Notes: generated by a model from the letters alone, not told the origin. A stretch of 35,497 nt of DNA from Methanobacteriota archaeon (GCA_002715725.1 PAZU01000014.1:1-35497); one strand, 5' to 3'; positions 25,842 through 34,338 are shown, numbered from the stretch's first letter. A program made the numbers and translations.

Positions 25842-28301
25842 ATGAGGAAAGCACTCGCTGTTCTTCTTGCTCTGTTACTACTGCCTGCAATACCCGCAGT
25901 AGATGCTGAATCTAACTTACTAGAGGTCGGGATTATTGATACTGTAGATGGTCGATTCATACACACATCGTTTTCCTCTTCCTCAACCCTGCTAACCGTA
26001 ACCACTGCGGGTAATATTTCCGAGCATTTCTGGGGCAGTGGTGAGCTGATTACCCAATGGTCAATCGAGTTGAACACAACAGCTCATTCAGCAACTCCTG
26101 ATGCTACTGGACTACAGGTCGCAGTCGCACATACCGGCGGAGTATACATCGTTAATACCGAACTCAAAATCGTTACATCACAGTACAACACTTCCAATTC
26201 CGTAGATGCGGTTGAATGGGATTCAGAAGGAGATTTGTGGTTTGGTTTCTTTGGAGGAGAAAGGCGTGCTAAAGAATACGATTCAATCGAAGAAACTGGA
26301 GAAAATACAGAAGCACACAATACTGCTATGACTGCTATGACCATTATTTCTGAAGACAGAATTGTTACTGGTGGAAGGGACAATTTAGTCAAAGTATTCA
26401 CGCAAGAAGGAGTATTGCAAAACAGTCTTTCAGATTTCACATCTTATCCAACCAAGATAATCAATGATGGAAATGGAAACATCATTGTTGGTTGTTCGAA
26501 CGGTGATTTATTCCGATATGATTTCACGGATTGGTCTAAAGAAGAAACTTCAATTTCTAGCGGACAAAGTATCATTTCTATTACCGTCGCTACAAATGGA
26601 GAAATTCTAGTAGGAACTCAAAATGGTAAATTGCATGTCATTGATGATACCACATTTACTGAAAGTGACGATTTTTCCTCCGCAGGTAGAGTGATGATGG
26701 GAGTATACGGAGATTCAGGAGAATTATACATTATCTCGACATTCTCTTCTTCTTCAAAAATCAGATTGTTTGATTTAGATTCTGATGGAGACGGAGTTAC
26801 AGATAGTCAAGATCATTTCCCGCTGGACTCTTCTCAAACAGAAGATACAGACGGTGATGGTTATGGAGATAACCCAAACGGAAACAACTCCGATGAATTC
26901 CCTGATGATGTTTCACAATGGACAGATACTGATGGAGACGGATATGGAGATAATCCTGACGGAAATGACTCTGATGCATTCCCAAATGATGCAGGACAGT
27001 GGATGGATTCTGACGGCGATGGATACGGCGACAACATGGGTTCAGAGAATGGAGATAGATTCCCTCAAGATTCCACACAGTGGTCCGATTCTGATTTTGA
27101 TGGCTTTGGAGATAATCTCAACGGAACTGATGGAGACGAATGTCCAGATGAGAACGGATTTTCTACCATGGATCGAATCGGATGCAAGGATTCTGACAGC
27201 GACGGTTATTCTGACCCTACAGATGATTGGACCATAGGAAACGGAGCGGATTTCGCAATATATGATGTAACTCAATGGATGGATTCTGATTTTGATGGTT
27301 ATGGAGATAATTTACAGGGCAATGATCCTGATGCTTGCCCACTTGAATGGGGCAATTCAACCAGCGCTTATATCCCAGAAATTGCAAGCGATGGCTCATT
27401 GACATTGACTTACGTTGTAACAGAAAAGTTCGGTTGCATCGACAGCGATGGAGATGGATTCTACGACTACGGCGATGATTTGCCAAACGATGCAAGAGAT
27501 TACATCGATGCTGATGATGATGAAGTTGGTTTCAGCATGGATTATAACGATTCAAACAAACTAGTCCAGACGATAGAAGATCACTGTACATTAGTGATTA
27601 CAGATGAAACAGAAACTTGCCAGGGCGTGAGAGATGCCGATTACCAAAATTATCTCGCAGATAAGGATTCAGCCGGCGAGACTGCTAAGGATTATTTCGC
27701 TTGGAGAAACTCAGGAGATGTAGAAGAGGATGAAGCAAAATCGAGTGACCAGTATCTTGAGACAGCTACTGAGATCTTACCTTTCCTTGGTGCAGGCTTT
27801 GCAGCAATTGTTGCAGTATTACTGATATATGCAGCAATAGGGCAGGCGCGTCGTCGCAGAGCATTAGTCAAGACCTATGGCGCTCCATTGGTACAAGGTG
27901 AAAACAGTGCTGAAGATGAGGCATTGGAAGGCAAAGCAGGTTTGTCAGCATCTGGAGGAGTAGAATCTGACAAGTATTGGGATGATGAAATCGAACCTAT
28001 GGATGTCGGCGATGATGGAAAAGAATTGGGCACTGGATTCGATGATATCGATATCAAAGGAGATGCCACAGCAACCGAGACTACCGACGTTCTTGAAGAA
28101 TCAGCATCTTTAGAGGAATTAGCTGGAATGCCACCAGAAGCTACTACTGAAGATGTTGCTGAGCCAGAGCCTCAAGCAGCCCCTGTTCAACAAGCACCAC
28201 CAGAAGCACCCCCAGTTCCTGCTGAAGGATTACCAGAAGGCTGGAGCATGGACCAGTGGAAATGGTATGGTGCAGAATGGCTTGCTAAGCAAGGAAAGTG
28301 A
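25842..28301 (+). CDS. Membrane-anchored beta-propeller/thrombospondin type 3 protein
   Basis: 819 residues from ATG 25842, which gives a clean signal peptide (MRKALAVLLALLLLPAIPAVDA); a GTG at 25806 only adds 12 residues. Positions below are counted from that GTG. A beta-propeller-like part (about 40-310) has repeated hydrophobic blades such as GGVYIVNTELKIV and GNIIVGCSNGDLFRYDF. Then come at least six Asp-rich thrombospondin type 3 repeats (about 325-565, DTDGDGYGDNP-like), which bind calcium. One transmembrane helix (about 657-680, ILPFLGAGFAAIVAVLL) and RRRR stop-transfer follow. The acidic, Pro/Ala-rich cytoplasmic tail ends in a Trp-rich motif, PEGWSMDQWKWYGAEWL. It is probably a surface protein with a cytoplasmic docking tail, cotranscribed with the coiled-coil gene. 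Confidence 0.88.
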   Translation: MRKALAVLLALLLLPAIPAVDAESNLLEVGIIDTVDGRFIHTSFSSSSTLLTVTTAGNISEHFWGSGELITQWSIELNTTAHSATPDATGLQVAVAHTGGVYIVNTELKIVTSQYNTSNSVDAVEWDSEGDLWFGFFGGERRAKEYDSIEETGENTEAHNTAMTAMTIISEDRIVTGGRDNLVKVFTQEGVLQNSLSDFTSYPTKIINDGNGNIIVGCSNGDLFRYDFTDWSKEETSISSGQSIISITVATNGEILVGTQNGKLHVIDDTTFTESDDFSSAGRVMMGVYGDSGELYIISTFSSSSKIRLFDLDSDGDGVTDSQDHFPLDSSQTEDTDGDGYGDNPNGNNSDEFPDDVSQWTDTDGDGYGDNPDGNDSDAFPNDAGQWMDSDGDGYGDNMGSENGDRFPQDSTQWSDSDFDGFGDNLNGTDGDECPDENGFSTMDRIGCKDSDSDGYSDPTDDWTIGNGADFAIYDVTQWMDSDFDGYGDNLQGNDPDACPLEWGNSTSAYIPEIASDGSLTLTYVVTEKFGCIDSDGDGFYDYGDDLPNDARDYIDADDDEVGFSMDYNDSNKLVQTIEDHCTLVITDETETCQGVRDADYQNYLADKDSAGETAKDYFAWRNSGDVEEDEAKSSDQYLETATEILPFLGAGFAAIVAVLLIYAAIGQARRRRALVKTYGAPLVQGENSAEDEALEGKAGLSASGGVESDKYWDDEIEPMDVGDDGKELGTGFDDIDIKGDATATETTDVLEESASLEELAGMPPEATTEDVAEPEPQAAPVQQAPPEAPPVPAEGLPEGWSMDQWKWYGAEWLAKQGK

Positions 28302-28559
28302 TTAATCAGCACGCCATACAATGGGCAAACTAGATTTTAATTCGCCCAATTTAATACCAGAATAGACTGGTGCTCCATCAACTTTCAATGTGCTAGTAAT
28401 CAGCCACAATATTGCGTTCCAACTCTTTGGTGCTGCGAATAATTCCACTTCACCCATAGTGGCTTTGACTAGTAATTTCCCAGCATCACTATTGGCATCA
28501 AAAATAGCGTGAACCAGGTCTTTAGTCGATAACATGTAACCTGAGGGCCTCCAATCCAT
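28302..28559 (-). CDS. Small PIN-like protein lacking catalytic acids (VapC-like remnant?)
   Basis: 85 residues from ATG 28559, with a strong Shine-Dalgarno (GAGGTGATT) just upstream. The segment YMLSTKDLVHAIFDANSDAG followed by KLLVKATMGEVELFAAP resembles the start of a PIN domain, where a typical sequence reads LDTNVLISAIFD...AGKLL...GEIELY. The aspartate of LDTN is a serine here (LSTK), and the later conserved glutamate position is occupied by asparagine (WNAILWLI). The protein is also shorter than the usual 120-140 residues. If the relation is real, it would be catalytically dead. It is nine bases downstream of a ribbon-helix-helix-like gene, the VapB-VapC order. The PIN relation is an inference by eye. 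Confidence 0.5.
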   Translation of the reverse strand: MDWRPSGYMLSTKDLVHAIFDANSDAGKLLVKATMGEVELFAAPKSWNAILWLITSTLKVDGAPVYSGIKLGELKSSLPIVWRAD

Positions 28560-28568
28560 GGAATCACC

Positions 28569-28796
28569 TCAAACCTTGAATGGTGCTAAGTTCAACCTTT
28601 GAACTAGGTGTTCAGCACTAACATCGGCGACCTCTTTCATATGAGCGCGTAACTCTTCTAAATCCCCGTTCATTTTAGCTAATTTATGTGCTCTAATTAA
28701 TTCTGACAAGAAAGTGTCTACACTACGATGACCATCCATCGTCCTCAATGTATTCAACTGCCTTCTAACTTCATAACTTACACTCACAGAGGTCAT
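28569..28796 (-). CDS. Ribbon-helix-helix-like small protein (antitoxin or ParA partner)
   Basis: 75 residues from ATG 28796, preceded by GGAGAAGG; ATG 28811 adds five residues. The first 45 residues read as a strand followed by two helices: TSVSVSYEVRRQLNTLRTM then SVDTFLSELIRAHKLAKM, the layout of CopG/MetJ/Arc-type DNA-binding dimers and of many VapB-like antitoxins. The rest is a charged helix (LEELRAHMKEVADVSAEHLV) that could bind a partner. It lies downstream of an orphan ParA with 90 bp between, and nine bases before the PIN-like gene. Either antitoxin of a degenerate pair or centromere-binding partner of ParA is possible. Confidence 0.65.
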   Translation of the reverse strand: MTSVSVSYEVRRQLNTLRTMDGHRSVDTFLSELIRAHKLAKMNGDLEELRAHMKEVADVSAEHLVQRLNLAPFKV

Positions 28797-28886
28797 CCCT
28801 TCTCCGGTCATGTATGCTATGGCGACTGTTGACTACTTGAATCCCGCGCGCATACCATTGCTTGGAATGCGTGTTTTGAAACCTGA

Positions 28887-29855
28887 TTAAACTGACCGGC
28901 CTTGCTTTTCTAGAAGCAATCTAGGATGCTCTGTAACTCCGAATTGGCGGCGCATTTCTTGCACTCTCTGATGGTACTCTTTTGAAAGAGACCAATATTC
29001 TCTACTACCTGCTCCTGCTCCGCTTTTACTCGGTCGATTCAGGATAACAGTTGGAGCTCCAGTCCATGCGGCTTCTGCAACTTTTGCAAGTCTTCGAATA
29101 GGTGTCTTGAACACCTTTCTTGGTATCTTTGATTGAACCTCATTACATACATGAAGAGATAATTTAGATCGCTGGTCTACCATAGTCATAGCAACACCGA
29201 AAATCTTCAGGTTTCGATTAATTCTTTTTTGAATCATTTTCACACTATTCATCAACATACTGAATCCTTCGAGAGCATAGTACTCTGCTTGTACTGGAAT
29301 GAAAACCCAATTTGCAGCGCATAATGCGTTTATCGACAATAATCCTAGCGAAGGAGGTGTATCGATAATTATGTGGTCGAATTTGTCAATGATTGGAGCA
29401 AGAGCCTCTCTTAGCCTCGTTTCACGCCCAATTCTATGGCTCAATTCAATTTCAGCACCAGATAGATGTATGTCACTAGGAAGTAGCCACAAGTTGTCGA
29501 TTGCCAAATCTTCAGGCACTCTGTTCGAGTTATCATTACGTTTTGCCCATGCTTTTTGCATCGACTCAGTCAATTCTTGAGGAGAAATAAGGTATTCTTC
29601 CATCAATGGCAAATCTTCACCACTATCGTTGACTAATAAATCGTAAGCGGTTTTCTTGATTTTTTTCTTCTCAACACCGAAAGAAGTTGCACAATTTCCT
29701 TGAGGGTCTAAGTCGATGAGAAGAACCTTTGCTGGTGGAACTTTGAATTTGGGGTTACCCTTTGCCAATGCAGCAGCTAAGTTTACCGCAGTAGTCGTTT
29801 TTGCACAACCTCCTTTTTGGTTTGCAACCGCTACTACCATCTTGTACGGATTCAT
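28887..29855 (-). CDS. ParA/Soj-family partition ATPase
   Basis: 322 residues from ATG 29855. A deviant Walker A, KGGCAKTTT (residues 14-22), with both the signature lysine and the P-loop lysine, plus Walker B VLLIDLDPQGN and the switch region IIIDTPPSLGLLSINAL place it in the ParA/Soj/MinD class. These ATPases dimerise with ATP, bind DNA or membrane, and move cargo or segregate chromosomes. A near-perfect Shine-Dalgarno precedes the start. No ParB gene (no ParB/Srx or HTH domain) is visible in the window; a small ribbon-helix-helix-like protein follows instead. The C-terminal basic segment is consistent with DNA binding. Confidence 0.9.
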   Translation of the reverse strand: MNPYKMVVAVANQKGGCAKTTTAVNLAAALAKGNPKFKVPPAKVLLIDLDPQGNCATSFGVEKKKIKKTAYDLLVNDSGEDLPLMEEYLISPQELTESMQKAWAKRNDNSNRVPEDLAIDNLWLLPSDIHLSGAEIELSHRIGRETRLREALAPIIDKFDHIIIDTPPSLGLLSINALCAANWVFIPVQAEYYALEGFSMLMNSVKMIQKRINRNLKIFGVAMTMVDQRSKLSLHVCNEVQSKIPRKVFKTPIRRLAKVAEAAWTGAPTVILNRPSKSGAGAGSREYWSLSKEYHQRVQEMRRQFGVTEHPRLLLEKQGRSV

Positions 29856-29857
29856 CT

Positions 29858-29868
29858 AATCACCTCCT
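29858..29868 (-). promoter_or_regulatory. Near-perfect Shine-Dalgarno of parA
   Basis: AGGAGGTGATT on the minus strand matches the 16S anti-Shine-Dalgarno consensus at ten of eleven positions, three bases before ATG 29855. It decides the start over the internal ATG at residue 6. Confidence 0.7.
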
Positions 29869-29935
29869 AAACTCGCTGCCGTGTAACGCCGAGATAGGCG
29901 CCCCCCTGTAAAGAGTCGCTTTTCCGGAGTTGTAA

Positions 29936-30943
29936 TCATCCCTGTTGAATGACAGGAACTGGAACTTCGGACAGGATCTTTCGAACGATGTGCATTCCGG
30001 TGATTCCACGAATCTTTGCTTCAGGTTTCATTACGATTCTGTGAGAAATAATTTGTAATGCGATTCCCTTGATATCATCGGGAATGACGTAATCTCTACC
30101 ATCAATTGCTGCTGCAGCACGTCCAGTCTTGAACAATGATTGGCTGGCACGAGGGGAAGCACCGTTTACAACACGGTGATCTTCACGGGTTCTCTGAACT
30201 ATTTCGACGATATAAGATAGAATCGCAGGGTCGACGTGAACGGTTTCTAGTGCCTTCTGCATAGCTACAACTTTCTTTGGTGAGGTAATTTGCTCAACAT
30301 CGTGTTGGTCTTTACCACGTAGTTTTCTGCGAGCTAGAATTGCTTTCTCTTCAGCACGATCAGGGTAACCCATACTCATTTTCATCAAGAAACGGTCCAT
30401 CTGTGCTTCAGGTAGAGGATATGTTCCTTCCTGTTCAATAGGGTTCTGAGTTGCCAATACAACGAAAGGTGCAGGCAACTTGTGAGTAATACCCTCAATA
30501 GTAACTTGCTTTTCTTCCATTGCTTCAAGCAAAGCAGCCTGAGTCTTAGGAGGAGCACGGTTAATTTCGTCAGCAAGTAGGATGTTGGAGAATAGTGGTC
30601 CTGCACGAAGTTTGAATTCTCCAGACTTTTGATCATACATGTATGTACCCATAATGTCGCTAGGAAGTAGGTCAGGTGTGAACTGAACACGCTTGAACTT
30701 ACAACCAAGTGCACGTGCGAATGTATTTGCTAGCAACGTCTTTGCTAATCCAGGGAAATCTTCCAACAGCATGTTTCCATTGGATAAGATTCCAACAGTA
30801 ACTCTTCGAAGATTTTCGTTCTTACCGATGATAACCTTTGAAACTTCACCCATTAGTGAATTTGCAATCGAAGCTACAGTTGCAATGAGGTCCTTTGTGC
30901 GGTGGTCGCCTGCTGGTGCTCCTGCTTGGAATCCTGCGTTCAT
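29936..30943 (-). CDS. MoxR-family AAA+ ATPase
   Basis: 335 residues from ATG 30943, chosen for AAGGAG upstream; ATG 30988 would add 15 residues. Walker A is DFPGLAKTLL, Walker B LLADEINRAP, sensor 1 ATQNPIEQEGTYPLPEAQ, followed by the MoxR C-terminal lid with GASPRASQSL. MoxR proteins are chaperone-like ATPases that usually act with a VWA-domain partner to assemble or insert metal cofactors into enzyme complexes. No VWA gene or DUF58 gene is adjacent here, unlike many MoxR loci. It lies 100 bp downstream of aIF5B and 80 bp before parA, all on the minus strand. Confidence 0.93.
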   Translation of the reverse strand: MNAGFQAGAPAGDHRTKDLIATVASIANSLMGEVSKVIIGKNENLRRVTVGILSNGNMLLEDFPGLAKTLLANTFARALGCKFKRVQFTPDLLPSDIMGTYMYDQKSGEFKLRAGPLFSNILLADEINRAPPKTQAALLEAMEEKQVTIEGITHKLPAPFVVLATQNPIEQEGTYPLPEAQMDRFLMKMSMGYPDRAEEKAILARRKLRGKDQHDVEQITSPKKVVAMQKALETVHVDPAILSYIVEIVQRTREDHRVVNGASPRASQSLFKTGRAAAAIDGRDYVIPDDIKGIALQIISHRIVMKPEAKIRGITGMHIVRKILSEVPVPVIQQG

Positions 30944-31011
30944 GGTAATAGCACTCCTTGGTACAAGAAGCCAACCAGCCCATTCCATACTTCAAGGTAT
31001 TGCGTACATAA

Positions 31012-31029
31012 GTCGTGTAGAATCACGAC
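31012..31029 (-). terminator. Hairpin between aIF5B and moxR
   Basis: GTCGTG (31012-31017) and CACGAC (31024-31029) pair around a 6-nt loop, starting 15 bases after the aIF5B stop. No T-run follows on the minus strand, so it may be an attenuating or processing hairpin rather than a strong terminator. Confidence 0.35.
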
Positions 31030-31043
31030 GTATAGCGATTATC

Positions 31044-32870
31044 TCAACGTCCCCAAAAGTGGTCTTGCTTACGATGAAGCTGGGTCAATTCTTCCAAAAT
31101 CTCTTCTTCAATAGGGGTCAAATCGAGTTTTCTTAAGCGCTTAGCATGTGAAGATGGGACATCTACCCAAAATTCGTCACCTTCTTCGATTTGTCTACCA
31201 ACCGTTGGGCCCATTACAGCGACAGCTAATTCCTCACCCTGGTGGCCTTGCTTGACATCTTCACTAGACCTAGTCCTCAGGCTTTTGATTTGACCGATAG
31301 GAGTTCCGTCTAATTTCATGATTTTCTGCCCCACATGAACTCTGCCTCCAAGAACTCTCATCCCGACAATTGCAGGTCCTTTGTTTCTGAACGTATGATC
31401 TTTGAGATACAACAAGTGACCTGGGTATACTAGATTCTCTCGAGCCTCAGCCTCCATCTCAGCCTTTGTGTTATCTCTCCATTCTTCGAACTCTTCGAGA
31501 ATACGATAGATGATGTCATCGCTGATGAATTTAATTTCTGCATCTGGCCCCTCTAGTTTTGGTTGGACTTCTGTGTTTCCTTTCACTGAAAATCCAAGAA
31601 TCACTTGATTCAATGCATCATCTGCACACTGAGCAGTAATGATGTCTCTTTTGTTAACAGGACCAACAGTTGCCATCCGAATTGGGATTTCCATCTTATC
31701 CAATTCGAAAGCAAGTGCTTCTAAGCCACCAACAGTATCCGCTTTGATTACTACTCCTTCTTCAGCTATACCCACTGAAATTTTTGCTTCTTTGTATGCT
31801 TCTTTTTCAGCAATTGATTTTGCTTCAGAAGTATTGGTTTGACGCAATGTAGTTCCAGCCAGAACATTTTCGAGATTCGGCGCCACGATTTTGAGTCCAC
31901 AAGCAGCAACTGCGTTCTCGCATGCTTCCCAGCGGTCACCAGCATCTCTCATTTCAGACATTCCTTTCGGCCTGAACATACCCTTGATGTGGGTTGAAAA
32001 TGGCCCGTCTGGGCCGACCAAGGTTATGGTATCACCTACATTCAACTCACCACGATTCAGGATTACATCGATGGTTTTACCCAATCCTCTTTCATCTTTC
32101 ATCTCCAGAACAGTTCCTTCGCCATCGCCAAGAGTATCTCTCAGCCTTTCTTCTAGGAAACGTTCTGCTAGTCCAACGGTAACTGTTAGCAGGTCTTGAA
32201 GTCCTTCTCCATCTTTTGCAGAACATGGTACTAAAGCAAGGTTTGATTTGAAATCACGAATCTTATCGTATCTTTCAATGTTGAAGCCATGCTCGCTAAA
32301 TTGTCCAAGTAGTTTCCAATATTTCTCTTCGAAATATTGCTGAACATCGTCTCGTTGGTTAGCCCATGATTCGATGAAGGAACGTCCTTTTTCAGTTCTC
32401 CACCCATGGATTCTGTCGACTTTGTTTGCGGCGATTACAAACGGAGTTTTCTTTTCTCTCAGAATACGAAGGCTTTCAATCGTCTGTGGTTGTAAACCTT
32501 CCATTACATCGACAACAAGAATTGCTATGTCTGCTAATGCGCCACCTCTACTTCGCAAACTAGTGAACGAGTGGTGGCCGGGAGTATCAATGAACAACAG
32601 CCCAGGGCTATTGAAATCCTTTCCACCGGTCATGGCAGCACAGGTTTCGTTGAGTATTTTTGCCGGAACTTCAGTCGCACCAATGTGCTGAGTAATTCCT
32701 CCGGCTTCTCTATCCATTACACTGGCTTGTCTTTCAGAGCCAAGCGATCTAAAATGGTCTAATACACTGGTCTTACCATGGTCTACATGGCCAAGAACTG
32801 AAACGATTGGTTGACGTTGCCAGCCGAGGGTTTTGCTCTCTTCTTCAGAGTCATTTTCCTCTTCAGACAT
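31044..32870 (-). CDS. infB: Translation initiation factor aIF5B (IF2 homologue)
   Basis: 608 residues from ATG 32870, with GGAGG upstream. It is the GTPase that promotes subunit joining and initiator tRNA positioning. G1 is GHVDHGKT (27-34), G3 DTPGHHSF, and G4 NKVD. Domain II (GEGTVLEMKDERGLGKTIDV), domain III (VGGLEALAFELDKMEIP) and domain IV with VLGGRVHVGQKIM follow. The length matches archaeal aIF5B without the long eukaryotic N-terminus, and there is no intein at the P-loop, a known insertion site. It closes the L7Ae-S28e-L24e-NDK-aIF5B cluster. Confidence 0.97.
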   Translation of the reverse strand: MSEEENDSEEESKTLGWQRQPIVSVLGHVDHGKTSVLDHFRSLGSERQASVMDREAGGITQHIGATEVPAKILNETCAAMTGGKDFNSPGLLFIDTPGHHSFTSLRSRGGALADIAILVVDVMEGLQPQTIESLRILREKKTPFVIAANKVDRIHGWRTEKGRSFIESWANQRDDVQQYFEEKYWKLLGQFSEHGFNIERYDKIRDFKSNLALVPCSAKDGEGLQDLLTVTVGLAERFLEERLRDTLGDGEGTVLEMKDERGLGKTIDVILNRGELNVGDTITLVGPDGPFSTHIKGMFRPKGMSEMRDAGDRWEACENAVAACGLKIVAPNLENVLAGTTLRQTNTSEAKSIAEKEAYKEAKISVGIAEEGVVIKADTVGGLEALAFELDKMEIPIRMATVGPVNKRDIITAQCADDALNQVILGFSVKGNTEVQPKLEGPDAEIKFISDDIIYRILEEFEEWRDNTKAEMEAEARENLVYPGHLLYLKDHTFRNKGPAIVGMRVLGGRVHVGQKIMKLDGTPIGQIKSLRTRSSEDVKQGHQGEELAVAVMGPTVGRQIEEGDEFWVDVPSSHAKRLRKLDLTPIEEEILEELTQLHRKQDHFWGR

Positions 32871-32919
32871 CTCAAAACCTCCAATTGGTTTTTTTAATTC
32901 CGCAATTGGAATTCAAAAA

Positions 32920-33366
32920 TCACTCATAGACCCAAGATTGACTATCTTGTGTCCATTCGTTAGTTCCTTCTGGGAACCACAATCCAAGCTCAAACTCAGC
33001 AGTTTCTGGAGCATCGGATCCGTGAATCATATTGTAGCCAATATCCATTCCGAAATCACCACGGATGGTACCTGGTGCAGCTTCACGACCATTGGTTGGC
33101 CCAATCAAATTTCTAGCAACGCTGATTGCATCTCTTCCAGACCAAGCCATACATACAACAGGCCCACTGGTTACGAACTTAATCAATCCAGGGAAGAACG
33201 GTCTCTCAGCGTGAACGGCATAGTGTTCCTTAGCGATTTCTTCACTAGGAATAACTTGCTTCAATCCAACTAATTGTAGTCCTTTTCTTTCAAATCTCTG
33301 GACGATTTCTCCAACCAATCCTCTTTGTACGCCATCAGGCTTTACCATCACATAGGTAGTCTCCAT
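32920..33366 (-). CDS. ndk: Nucleoside diphosphate kinase
   Basis: 148 residues from ATG 33366, preceded by GGTGG; the frame is open ten codons further upstream but without conserved sequence. It transfers the gamma phosphate between nucleoside triphosphates and diphosphates through a phosphohistidine. The family start [18 protein letters not shown], the GPTN and GTIRGDFG blocks, and the catalytic histidine in [10 protein letters not shown] are all present. It sits in the ribosomal protein cluster, a linkage conserved in archaea. Confidence 0.96.
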   Translation of the reverse strand: METTYVMVKPDGVQRGLVGEIVQRFERKGLQLVGLKQVIPSEEIAKEHYAVHAERPFFPGLIKFVTSGPVVCMAWSGRDAISVARNLIGPTNGREAAPGTIRGDFGMDIGYNMIHGSDAPETAEFELGLWFPEGTNEWTQDSQSWVYE

Positions 33367-33438
33367 ACTAATTCCACCAATGCAGCCCACTAGCATGCCC
33401 TATTTGAGCGCAACGATTGTAGCGATTCGCTAAATTGC

Positions 33439-33627
33439 CTAGATTCCGCCTTTTACATAATGGCGGGTCCACTTTACTTTGCGTGAGTTTCGCTTCAGTT
33501 TGACTGCATTCTTACGAGCCTTGCTGTTAGCGAACCACTGTACTGTACCATCACGGCGAATAAACATCAATCCTGTACCAGGTTCGATGATATCTCCTGA
33601 GAAACTGCAAATTCTTTGTTCTGGCAC
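33439..33627 (-). CDS. rpl24e: 50S ribosomal protein L24e (eL24), zinc site degraded
   Basis: 62 residues from GTG 33627, with AGGTGATC upstream and only five bases after the S28e stop. Family landmarks: the N-terminal RICSFSGDIIEPGTGLMFIR, the DGTVQWF strand, and the basic C-terminus KLKRNSRKVKWTRHYVKG. In most archaeal L24e the N-terminal zinc ribbon has four cysteines in CxFC and FCxxKC. Here only C7 remains; the other positions are S10, A33 and A37, so this copy cannot bind zinc by that site. Confidence 0.9.
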   Translation of the reverse strand: MPEQRICSFSGDIIEPGTGLMFIRRDGTVQWFANSKARKNAVKLKRNSRKVKWTRHYVKGGI

Positions 33628-33632
33628 TTAGA

Positions 33633-33857
33633 TCACCTATAGTTGAGTTTACGGGCTTCTCGGCCAGTGTCGATTAACATTAGAATATCACCTACACGAA
33701 CTGGTCCAACCACGTTTCTAGTGATAATTCGACCGACGTCACGTGGGTTAGGTGCGTCATTAACACGCACTTTTACCTGTGTAGCTTCACCGGTCATTCC
33801 GGTTCTACCTACGATTTCGACAACCTCTGCAGGCCATCCTCCGAGTTCTTCAGACAT
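33633..33857 (-). CDS. rps28e: 30S ribosomal protein S28e (eS28)
   Basis: 74 residues from ATG 33857, with GGAGGAAT upstream. An OB-fold protein of the small-subunit platform. Conserved parts are [40 protein letters not shown] and the C-terminal [16 protein letters not shown]. It sits between L7Ae and L24e, as in most archaea, with the stop codon only five bases before L24e. Confidence 0.96.
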   Translation of the reverse strand: MSEELGGWPAEVVEIVGRTGMTGEATQVKVRVNDAPNPRDVGRIITRNVVGPVRVGDILMLIDTGREARKLNYR

Positions 33858-33886
33858 CTCTTATTCCTCCGAAATCAGTGATATGT

Positions 33887-34258
33887 TCAGTTGGAAAGCC
33901 CCTTGACTATCTCTACAACTTCGTTGAATTTTTCTTGTGCTCCTTTGGAAACTTCCAGAAGAGCGAGAGAAGCGGTCTTTACGCCGTTTGGCATTCCGGC
34001 TTCTTTTGCTAGGAACTCTTGGCTAGGAACATATCCGAATGGGATACCTTTCTCAGCGCAGATTAGAGGAATGTGAGCCAGTAGTTCTGGCGGGTTGACA
34101 TCCTCTGCCATAATGATGAACTGTGCAGTACCGCGTTCAGCGGTCTTAGTTACCTCATTAGATCCTTTTTTCATTTTTCCATTCTTGTTAGCCGAAACCA
34201 TCTCGTAGATCTTATCTGCGACATCGTTAGGGGTCTCATATGACACGTGTGCACTCAT
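33887..34258 (-). CDS. rpl7ae: 50S ribosomal protein L7Ae (eL8), K-turn RNA-binding protein
   Basis: 123 residues from ATG 34258. The frame is open back to 34321, but the extra N-terminus is not L7Ae-like and the conserved protein begins MSAHVSYETPND. It binds kink-turns in 23S rRNA, C/D and H/ACA guide RNAs and RNase P. Family features: NEVTKTAERGTAQFIIMAED, then PPELLAHIPLICAEKGIPFGYV. It is the first gene of the L7Ae-S28e-L24e-NDK-aIF5B cluster and follows PRPP synthetase on the same strand. Confidence 0.96.
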   Translation of the reverse strand: MSAHVSYETPNDVADKIYEMVSANKNGKMKKGSNEVTKTAERGTAQFIIMAEDVNPPELLAHIPLICAEKGIPFGYVPSQEFLAKEAGMPNGVKTASLALLEVSKGAQEKFNEVVEIVKGLSN

Positions 34259-34338
34259 TGAAATCACTCTCATGCTTATGTGAAGCAAGGCTTCGCACGG
34301 CCTCGCGAATATAAACACCACGGGTTGGACATTTGGTG

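Noticed and set aside
26780-27500. Repeating GATGGAGA-like units that might be a tandem repeat or array
   Set aside because: The periodicity is at the protein level (thrombospondin type 3 Asp repeats); the DNA units diverge, so this is not a CRISPR or satellite array.
29936-30943. A possible MoxR-VWA cofactor assembly operon
   Set aside because: No VWA or DUF58 gene lies beside the MoxR gene in this window.
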